Part shown: in pieces, positions 56,714-64,000 of the stretch | How positions within the stretch are numbered: the first letter of the stretch is position 1 | Layout: each line of letters opens with the position of its first letter | NCBI GenBank assembly: GCA_945877425.1 | Contig: CAMCRZ010000003.1 | Span: 62,001-126,000 of the forward strand | Length of the DNA: 64,000 bases | Direction: 5' to 3' | Source: an uncultured Treponema sp. | GTDB lineage: Bacteria; Spirochaetota; Spirochaetia; Treponematales; Treponemataceae | Program-made: the position numbers and the translations under genes | Notes under the pieces: model-generated | Database searches by the model: none | What the model was told of the DNA's origin: nothing | The model's input: the letters and a program-made list of their open reading frames with translations, nothing else

Positions 56714-59407
56714 ATGGAAGAGAAGGATTTAGAAAACGTTAATTTGAATGAAAACGAAAAGGCTGTAACTGAGGAAAACAAAAAAACTGCATCTGATGAA
56801 ATCGAAAAGTGCCGTAAAAAAAAGAAAAATATTTTTGTAAGGATTTTAACCGGACTGTTGATTTTTATTCTTGTGCTGATTGTTCTGCTTGCTGGATTCA
56901 TTACGTTTTCTGCCTTAAACAGAAAAAATGTGCTGGAAGTTTTGCCGCAAGATTTTTGCATTTACGTTCACACAGATAATGTCTGGAATACAGTTGAGCC
57001 GCTTTTTGATTTGGAAGCTGCTGATTTGCTTTTGTCAGAGCCGGAATTTGTGGATTTGCGTGGAATTTTTATGGAATTGCGTGCTTCTTCTATCAGAAAA
57101 AGTAAACTTCTTTCTTTTGCCGGTAACAAAAAAGTGGACATTGCAATTTACAAAAATGAACTTGTAGAAAACAGTTTTGATTTTCTTGCCTGCGTAAATC
57201 TTGGAGAACTTTCTTTTGCTACAAGAATTGCTAAAGTGATTTTACCTTACGTAAATGTTCCGGGCGTAAGTTTAAACGAAAAAAACGGAATTATAAAATA
57301 TCAGTCACTTGAAGATGAAACTCAGGGTGTAACTTATTTCAGAATAGAAAAAAATCTTGTACTTGTAAGCGGAAATGAAACTCTTCTGGAAAAAACTTTT
57401 GCCAGCAACAACAATTATTCTGAAAAAGACAAATCATTGCTTACGGAAAAATGCACTGAATCTATAAAAGTTTTTGTTAATGCGAAAAGTCTTGCACAAA
57501 ACGTAACGCAGGGCGATGAAATGTTGACCAATATAATTTCAGTTGTTCCGGATAATTCTTTAAGCACTATTTCATTTGACGTAAACAAGGAAAGCCTGAA
57601 CTTAAAGGCAAAAATTCCGTTTAAAAGTGAGAAAAATTCAAAGCTTAACGTGCTGCTTACAAAACCTTCTTCAACGCCTTCACTTCTTTCACGATTGTCT
57701 GGAAATGTTCAGTATTACACTTTAATAAATGCCGGAAGTTTAAAGGAACTGAAAGATGCAGCTTTTGAATGTTTAAGCGATAAACAGAATGCCGAAGATT
57801 TGTGGAGCACTGGAAATAAACTTTCCAAGACATTGTTTTCCGTATCACTTGATGATTTGATTTTTTCGTGGACAGGAAATGAATTTGCTGTATTGGGAAT
57901 AGAAAATCTAAACGATCCTGTTTTTGCAATTCAAATAAAAGATGAAAGTCAGCGTCAGAAAGTATTTGATAAATTTATTTCTTCTATAATAATCCGTGAT
58001 GATTCAAGTTTAATTCTTGACGGAATCCGCCTGCCAAAGATTATGCTTCCTGATTTCATTCAAAGCATTTTAAGTTTGTTTAAGGTTTCACTTCCTGCAC
58101 CGTACTATATGGTAAGAGACGGCTTTATCTATTTTTCAGAAAATCCCGAAACACTGTCAGCACTTTACACGACAACACGAGACGGCGACACATTGCTTTT
58201 AAACGAAAACTATATGAGCGTTTGTTCGGCAGCCAGTTCAGGTTCAACTGTAAAACTTTACTATAATCTTGAAAGAAGCCTTCCGTTCTTTTTACGAAGC
58301 AATGTAAATATGTCGCAGGTGCTTAAGCTTTATTCTCTTGGAACATTTGACGTTACTCTTGACGGAAATTTTGCAAACATAAGCTTAACAGGTGTTTCAA
58401 ACAAAAATTTAAATTCCAGAATAATTCCAGGTTTCCCTAAAACACTTGAAGGCAAAACTGATGGAAAAATAGTTCAGCAGGAAAAAGAAATTTTCTGGGT
58501 GGAAGATAAAACTGTAATTAAGGCAATGGAAATTCCAAGCACAAAAATCTATTCTTACAAAGCAAAAGATAATGCGTTTATTGCTGCAACAGCTGGACAA
58601 AATGAAGGCAAGCTTTGGGCAGTTACAACTTTCGGCGAAGTTTATCTTCTGGACAATCAGCTGAATGTTTTAGAAGGCTGGCCTGTTCTTATCGGACAAA
58701 AAACCGGAGCAGACATTTCATCTTTTGCAGACAGCGTTATTATTCCTGGAGAAAATGGCACGGTTTGCATTGTAAAAACAGACGGTTCTGTTAAACTTGA
58801 GAATTTAAATCTTAACGGTTCAATAAAATCTCCGGCAGCAGTTTTAGGAAATACAGCGGCTCTTTATGACAAAAGTTTTATGGGAAGAATTCTTTATTTT
58901 GAAGACGGAAATCTTAAAGACAATGTTTCAGTTTTCAGCGGAATTGGATTTGGAACACCGTCACTTATGGAAAAAAACAGCGTAATTTATTCAGCATTTA
59001 TAACGCAGAACGGAACTGTTTACGTGTGGAACAACAGCGAACTTGCGGAAAATTTCCCTGTTAAACTTGAAGGCGTTTATTATACAAATCTTGTAAATGA
59101 CGGAAAAAATTTCTATGCACTTTCTGAAAATGCAGAACTTACACGAATTGGATTAGACGGAAAAACTCTTTCTGTAAAAATTCCATACGCAACTGCAAAA
59201 GAAGGTGTTTTGTTTGCCAAAGACAAAGTTTACGTTTGCCCTGACGGAAATACACTTTACGCATTCAATAGCTCAATGGAACTTGTAAAGAATTATCCGC
59301 TTATAGGATTTGGAAATCCGGCTTTTGCAGATGTAAACGGCGACAACAAAAAAGATTGTTTTACTCTTTCAATTGACAGTAGACTTTACGCCTGGAATAT
59401 GAGATAA
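56714..59407 (+). CDS. Membrane-anchored hypothetical protein with C-terminal beta-propeller-like repeats
   Basis: Track start 56573; ATG at 56714 (MEEKDLENVNLNENEKAV) is more plausible. One N-terminal TM; C-term GKLWAVTTFGEVYLLD...NGTVYVWNNSELAENFP...GNTLYAFNSSMELVKNYPLIGFGNPAFADVNGDNKKD. Confidence 0.6.
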   Translation: MEEKDLENVNLNENEKAVTEENKKTASDEIEKCRKKKKNIFVRILTGLLIFILVLIVLLAGFITFSALNRKNVLEVLPQDFCIYVHTDNVWNTVEPLFDLEAADLLLSEPEFVDLRGIFMELRASSIRKSKLLSFAGNKKVDIAIYKNELVENSFDFLACVNLGELSFATRIAKVILPYVNVPGVSLNEKNGIIKYQSLEDETQGVTYFRIEKNLVLVSGNETLLEKTFASNNNYSEKDKSLLTEKCTESIKVFVNAKSLAQNVTQGDEMLTNIISVVPDNSLSTISFDVNKESLNLKAKIPFKSEKNSKLNVLLTKPSSTPSLLSRLSGNVQYYTLINAGSLKELKDAAFECLSDKQNAEDLWSTGNKLSKTLFSVSLDDLIFSWTGNEFAVLGIENLNDPVFAIQIKDESQRQKVFDKFISSIIIRDDSSLILDGIRLPKIMLPDFIQSILSLFKVSLPAPYYMVRDGFIYFSENPETLSALYTTTRDGDTLLLNENYMSVCSAASSGSTVKLYYNLERSLPFFLRSNVNMSQVLKLYSLGTFDVTLDGNFANISLTGVSNKNLNSRIIPGFPKTLEGKTDGKIVQQEKEIFWVEDKTVIKAMEIPSTKIYSYKAKDNAFIAATAGQNEGKLWAVTTFGEVYLLDNQLNVLEGWPVLIGQKTGADISSFADSVIIPGENGTVCIVKTDGSVKLENLNLNGSIKSPAAVLGNTAALYDKSFMGRILYFEDGNLKDNVSVFSGIGFGTPSLMEKNSVIYSAFITQNGTVYVWNNSELAENFPVKLEGVYYTNLVNDGKNFYALSENAELTRIGLDGKTLSVKIPYATAKEGVLFAKDKVYVCPDGNTLYAFNSSMELVKNYPLIGFGNPAFADVNGDNKKDCFTLSIDSRLYAWNMR

Positions 59408-59435
59408 ATTTGAAATCTCTGGAGAAAAGAATTGT

Positions 59436-60563
59436 ATGAAAAGCAGGAATTCAAAATTAGCAGGAAAAATTTTTTGTAGTTTAGTTTTCAGCTTTATAAG
59501 TTTAATTTATTTTTCGTGTATGTCTTTTCAGCAGGATATTGTTATGTCCACAGATTCACAGGTTCAGCTGGAAGATATTCTGCGTATTGAAGAAAAGCTT
59601 GCTGTAGTTGACGGCGCAAACATTTGCAATGAACTTACAAAAGATGAATTGAATTTAAAGTGCAGCGAAATCCTTACTGATATAGAAGAGTCAATTCAGC
59701 GCTTGGGAATGAACAAGGCAGTTCTGGCAAGGCTTTATGCTCTTGAAGGAAGAGTGTATTTAATTAATGGAAGTAAATCTAAAGCGAAAAAAAATTACAG
59801 GCAGTCACTTGAGTCTTGCAAAGGCGATTCACAGACAATCATTCTTGGCAGCAGGCTTGGCATTATAAAAGATTTAAACGATGAAACTTTAGTTGCAGGA
59901 AGTAACGAAAATGCACTGCTTATTTTAGAGCGCTCGCTGAACTATTACAATGAAAATGAATTCAAAAAGTGTGTTGCAGAAATAGAAAGTGCGTTTTTGC
60001 TTTTGCCTGATTTTTACAAGACAGCTTATCTTAACGTAAGAAATTGTGCATGGCAGTTTAGGAATATTGCAGAGTTTACTGATGATAAAAAAATAATTGA
60101 ACTTATAAAAAATTCAAAACTGACTGTGGGACAAATGCTTTTAATTACGCAAGCCACAACAAATTTACTTGACGATTATACTAACGGAAAAACTTTAAGC
60201 GAGAAAAAACTTTTTGCAAAACTAAAAGATTTTAAAATTTTAAATTCAGCTTCAAACGAAGAACAGACAAAAATTATTCTTTCAAAAGACGAAATGCTTA
60301 CACGTGCAGTTTGCGCAAGAATTGAGTGGAACATTTACGCTGAAAAAAAAGGCTTGCAGAAAAAAAAGTATTCTGACTTTTACAGAGGAAATTCTTTAAA
60401 CTCACCGGTTGAAGATGTTGATGTTTTTGACGAAGATTTTGATGCAGTTTTAGGTTGTGTTGAAACTGAAATAATTAATCTTATTGACGGAAATATTTTC
60501 CAGCCGAATTCACAGCCACAGGGAATTGAAGTTTTAAACTGGATTCAAAACGCACGGAAATAA
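59436..60563 (+). CDS. Hypothetical lipoprotein, possibly TPR-like
   Basis: Signal/lipobox IYFSCMSF; helical middle part with YALEGRVYLINGSKSKAKKNYRQSLE. Confidence 0.55.
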   Translation: MKSRNSKLAGKIFCSLVFSFISLIYFSCMSFQQDIVMSTDSQVQLEDILRIEEKLAVVDGANICNELTKDELNLKCSEILTDIEESIQRLGMNKAVLARLYALEGRVYLINGSKSKAKKNYRQSLESCKGDSQTIILGSRLGIIKDLNDETLVAGSNENALLILERSLNYYNENEFKKCVAEIESAFLLLPDFYKTAYLNVRNCAWQFRNIAEFTDDKKIIELIKNSKLTVGQMLLITQATTNLLDDYTNGKTLSEKKLFAKLKDFKILNSASNEEQTKIILSKDEMLTRAVCARIEWNIYAEKKGLQKKKYSDFYRGNSLNSPVEDVDVFDEDFDAVLGCVETEIINLIDGNIFQPNSQPQGIEVLNWIQNARK

Positions 60564-60585
60564 GACGCACGGTTAAGGAGATTTT

Positions 60586-62940
60586 ATGATTCAGACAGAA
60601 AATAATGTTTTTGTACTTTCTACTAAAAATACAACTTACGCTTTTAGAAAAAATGAAACAGGCCATTTGGAACATCTTTATTACGGAAGAAAAATCACTG
60701 TAAAAAACTGTGAAGCTATTCGTGAAAAATATGCTTTTGCTCCGGCAAACTCAACAATGTATTCAACTGAATATCCGAACTTTACGCTGGAAAATGTGTG
60801 TCTGGAATTTTCATCTTACGGCAAAGGCGATTACTGGGAACCTTTTGTTGAAATTCTTCATGAGGACGGAAATGTTACAAACGATTTTCTGTTTGAGTCT
60901 TTTAAAGTGTCTGACATAAAGGAAGAGTTTAAAACTTTGCCAGGCTCTTATTCAGAAAACGGAAAAGCTGAACATTTGTGCATTTTTGTAAAAGATAAAA
61001 ATTATAATTTAACGCTGGAACTTCATTATTACGTTTACGAAGAATGTGATGTAATTTGCCGAAGCTCAAAACTTGTAAACGAAAGTTCAGACCCTGTTTA
61101 TTTAAAAAGACTTATGAGTGCGCAGCTTGATTTTAACGCAACGGATTTTGTCTTTACTAGTTTTCACGGTGCATGGGCAAGAGAAATGTTCCGTCATGAT
61201 TTGAAGCTTGCTGGTGGAAAAGTTGTATGCGAAAGTAAAACAGGAACAACAAGCAGTCGGGGAAACAGTTTTGTAATGTTAAGCAAATGTGATGCAACAG
61301 AAAATTTCGGCGAAGTTTATGGAATGAATCTTATTTACAGCGGAAATCATTACGAAGCGGCAGAAGTTACAGGCTACGGTAAAACAAGATTTGTAAACGG
61401 AATAAATCCTGCAACGTTCAGTTATGTTGTAAATCCTGGAGAAGAATTTGAAGCACCTGAAGCAGTCCTTACTTTTTCTCATTTAGGTTTTAACGCAATG
61501 AGTCAGAATATGCATCACTTTGTAAAGGAACACATTGTTCGGGGTGAATGGAAAAACAAAGAGCGTCCTGTTTTGTTGAACAGTTGGGAAGCAGCATACT
61601 TTGACATTAACGAATCAAAATTAGTTAAACTTGCAAAGGCTGGCAAAGAAGCTGGCATTGAACTTTTTGTAATGGACGACGGATGGTTTGGCGAAAGAAA
61701 TGACGATCATCGTTCTTTAGGTGACTGGACTGTAAACAGGAAAAAACTGCCAAATGGTCTGGATGGTTTGTGCAAAAAAATAAATTCTCTTGGCTTAGAT
61801 TTTGGCATTTGGGTTGAACCTGAAATGGTAAATGTTGACAGTGAACTTTATCGTGCTCATCCTGACTGGACAATTGAAGTGCCTGGAAAAAATCACACAG
61901 AAGGAAGAAATCAGCGTATTCTTGATTTAACTCAGAAAGAAGTTCAGGATTACTTAATTGACTCAATGACATCAGTTTTTTCAAGCGCAAATATTGCTTA
62001 CGTTAAGTGGGATATGAACCGTGTGTTTACTGATTATTATTCCCAGAAGCTTGATGCAAAAAATCAGGGTGAAGTAAGCCACCGTTATGTTTTAGGTTTG
62101 TACCGATGCATGAAAGCTCTAACAGAAAAGTTTCCGCACATTTTGTTTGAAGGATGCAGTGCCGGCGGTAACAGGTTTGATCTTGGCATTTTAAGTTTCT
62201 TTCCGCAAATTTGGGCAAGTGATGATACTGATGCAGTTGTCCGTGCTGAAATTCAGACAGGTTACAGTTACGGATATCCGATGAATACGGTAAGCGCTCA
62301 CGTTTCAGTTTGTCCTAATCATCAGACTTTAAGAAACACTCCGATTGAAACTAGATTTAACGTTGCAGCTTTTGGTGTTGCCGGTTACGAATGTAATTTG
62401 TGCGATATGAAAAAAGATGAAGTTGCTGCAGTAAAGGCTCAAATTGAACTTTATAAAAAGTGGCGCTCTGTTTTGCAGACAGGCGATTTCTATCGTGGAA
62501 GAAGTTTTTACTCAGGCAATATAACTGAATGGACTTGCGTAAGTAAAGATAAAACTAAAGCCGTTGGAATGTTGATGCAAAAGCTTGTTTCTCCAAACAA
62601 ACAGTTTGAATATTACAAAGCCTGCGGTCTTGATGCTGAAAAAGAATATCATTTTTACAACAGAGTGATGAAGTATAACATTAAAAATTTCGGCTCTCTT
62701 GTAAATACAGTAAGCCCTGTTCACATAAAGCAAAATTCCCTGCTGGAAGACATTGTGGCTTATTTTGTAAAACTTGACGGCGAAACTGAAGACTGCAATG
62801 TTTACGGCGACACGCTTATGTACAGCGGCATTAAACTAAAGCAAGCCTTTGGTGCAACAGGATTTAACGAAGAAACACGTTACTTCCCTGACTTTGGTTC
62901 GAGACTGTATTTTATGGAAGCACTTGAGCAAAGTGAGTAA
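60586..62940 (+). CDS. Alpha-galactosidase (GH36)
   Basis: ELFVMDDGWFGERNDDHRSLGDWTVNRKKLPNGL; FGIWVEPEMVN; YVKWDMNR; LFEGCSAGGNRFDLGILSFFPQIWASDDTDA. Confidence 0.95.
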   Translation: MIQTENNVFVLSTKNTTYAFRKNETGHLEHLYYGRKITVKNCEAIREKYAFAPANSTMYSTEYPNFTLENVCLEFSSYGKGDYWEPFVEILHEDGNVTNDFLFESFKVSDIKEEFKTLPGSYSENGKAEHLCIFVKDKNYNLTLELHYYVYEECDVICRSSKLVNESSDPVYLKRLMSAQLDFNATDFVFTSFHGAWAREMFRHDLKLAGGKVVCESKTGTTSSRGNSFVMLSKCDATENFGEVYGMNLIYSGNHYEAAEVTGYGKTRFVNGINPATFSYVVNPGEEFEAPEAVLTFSHLGFNAMSQNMHHFVKEHIVRGEWKNKERPVLLNSWEAAYFDINESKLVKLAKAGKEAGIELFVMDDGWFGERNDDHRSLGDWTVNRKKLPNGLDGLCKKINSLGLDFGIWVEPEMVNVDSELYRAHPDWTIEVPGKNHTEGRNQRILDLTQKEVQDYLIDSMTSVFSSANIAYVKWDMNRVFTDYYSQKLDAKNQGEVSHRYVLGLYRCMKALTEKFPHILFEGCSAGGNRFDLGILSFFPQIWASDDTDAVVRAEIQTGYSYGYPMNTVSAHVSVCPNHQTLRNTPIETRFNVAAFGVAGYECNLCDMKKDEVAAVKAQIELYKKWRSVLQTGDFYRGRSFYSGNITEWTCVSKDKTKAVGMLMQKLVSPNKQFEYYKACGLDAEKEYHFYNRVMKYNIKNFGSLVNTVSPVHIKQNSLLEDIVAYFVKLDGETEDCNVYGDTLMYSGIKLKQAFGATGFNEETRYFPDFGSRLYFMEALEQSE

Positions 62941-62947
62941 AGAAAGA

Positions 62948-63373
62948 TTACATATCTTCTTTAGTAAAACTCATTGATAAAAGTTCATCTAAAGTTTTTA
63001 CAATGTATTCTTCCGGAGATTTTGCAAGGATAATAGGAAAATCTTTGCTGCAGAATTCTGTCATTACCTGACGGCAGATTCCGCATGGAGGACAAAAGTC
63101 TTTTATTTTGCCATTTGGTCCGCCTACGATTGCAATTGCTTTAAAAGATTTTTTTCCTTCACTTACTGCTTTAAAGATTGCTGTACGTTCTGCACAGTTA
63201 GTTGCTCCAAACGAAGAATTTTCAATATTGCAGCCAGTGTAAATTTCATCTTCTGAAGTTAAAAGTGCAGCTCCAACATGAAAATTAGAATATGGAACGT
63301 AAGAAAAATCCAGCATTTTAATTGCTTCTTCAATAAGCTTTTTGTAAATATCGTTATTTTTAATGTTTGTCAT
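62948..63373 (-). CDS. cdd: Cytidine deaminase
   Basis: YSNFHVGAALLTSEDEIYTGCNIENSSFGATNCAERTAIFKA; PCGICRQVMTEF. Confidence 0.95.
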   Translation of the reverse strand: MTNIKNNDIYKKLIEEAIKMLDFSYVPYSNFHVGAALLTSEDEIYTGCNIENSSFGATNCAERTAIFKAVSEGKKSFKAIAIVGGPNGKIKDFCPPCGICRQVMTEFCSKDFPIILAKSPEEYIVKTLDELLSMSFTKEDM

Positions 63374-63392
63374 AATAAGTTCTTTGCAAAAA

Positions 63393-63614
63393 TTAATATC
63401 CTGGTTTGATGAAAACAGTTTTATTGTTTGGGTCTGTTACTTTGCTGTAAACTTTATCAGTCCATTCTTCCTGCGGAACATCTTCAATGCTTACAGAAAA
63501 ATGTTCTGGTCCACGGTTTAATTCCTCAGATGCAGTTTTTAAGATTGCCTGTGCGAGACGCATTTTAGTTTCGTCATCTCTTCCCGGATACATTTGAATT
63601 GTTATGTGCGGCAT
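63393..63614 (-). CDS. 4-oxalocrotonate tautomerase family protein
   Basis: MPHITIQMYPGRDDETKMRLAQAILKTASEELNRGPEHFSVSIEDVPQEEW; catalytic Pro1; RBS CGGAGG before ATG at 63612-63614 (track start 63794 is too far upstream). Confidence 0.85.
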   Translation of the reverse strand: MPHITIQMYPGRDDETKMRLAQAILKTASEELNRGPEHFSVSIEDVPQEEWTDKVYSKVTDPNNKTVFIKPGY

Positions 63615-63741
63615 GAAACCTCCGTTAAAAGCGCATTTAAAAAAAGTGTCGGCTTTATTATTAGAATACATCGTTACAGATATTTTGTAAATTCCGACAG
63701 CGATTTGTATTTTCTCCTGCCATGAAGCGCAGTAACACTGA

Positions 63742-64000
63742 TTATTTCTGACTGTTAAAACTTTCCGGTAATTCAGACTGAATTTTTGCAGCAAGCTTTT
63801 TTAAACTTTCACGCTTAAGTTTTTCTTCACTATAGGCAATAGTTTTTTCCAGAACAACTGTATTGAATTCAAATACAACTTCACCGTTATAAGTTATCAA
63901 AATTTCTGCAGAAGGCATTGCTGTTTTTGGAGAATCGTCTTCATCAGTTTCAGAGCTTTTGTTCAGCTGAACTTTTACATCAACAACGTAACTGGCAGCA
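63742..64000 (-). CDS. Hypothetical protein (partial, runs off right edge)
   Basis: Open frame from the window end: AASYVVDVKVQLNKSSETDEDDSPKTAMPSAEILITYNGEVVFEFNTVVLEKTIAYSEEKLKRESLKKLAAKIQSELPESFNSQK*. Confidence 0.6.
   Translation of the reverse strand, partial: AASYVVDVKVQLNKSSETDEDDSPKTAMPSAEILITYNGEVVFEFNTVVLEKTIAYSEEKLKRESLKKLAAKIQSELPESFNSQK

Noticed and set aside
63615-63794. N-terminal extension of the tautomerase ORF
   Set aside because: 4-OT enzymes need the N-terminal catalytic Pro; MPHITIQ at 63614 with a CGGAGG RBS is the true start, and the extension overlaps the upstream partial CDS.

Overview
This 64 kb, AT-rich window reads as a spirochaete (probably Treponema-like) chromosome around the replication-origin gene set. 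The core block is gyrA(-), gyrB(-) | dnaA, dnaN, recF, DUF721/dciA-like, rpmH, rnpA, yidD, yidC, jag (+). Flanking it are pyrimidine genes (carB, carA, pyrE), argA, a HAL/PAL-type lyase, hrpB, an arginase-family gene, ppdK, a two-gene GH128-like beta-glucanase cluster, pheT, an ABC uptake system, tRNA-Val(TAC), psd/pssA, dagK, a GH36 alpha-galactosidase and cdd. No CRISPR array, prophage or transposase was seen. The most interesting items are: (i) an open CarB-DapF fusion running off the left edge, absent from the ORF track, with Ala where DapF normally has a catalytic Cys; (ii) a 1.5 kb ORF-free region with five parS-like palindromes, several DnaA boxes and a diverged tandem duplication; (iii) a 15-bp element TATTATAAGGAATTA found four times, each time beside DnaA boxes, including a site about 30 kb from dnaA; (iv) pyruvate phosphate dikinase with a histone-H1-like Lys/Ala/Pro tail; (v) PheT carrying a C-terminal EMAPII/Arc1p-like tRNA-binding domain; (vi) an FtsH-like AAA+ protein without the protease domain; (vii) a dual cyclophilin-FKBP lipoprotein; (viii) a MocR-like regulator whose PLP-lysine position looks lost; (ix) an apparently over-represented dispersed octamer GGGTACAG. 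All homology calls are from motif recognition by eye; no searches were run.
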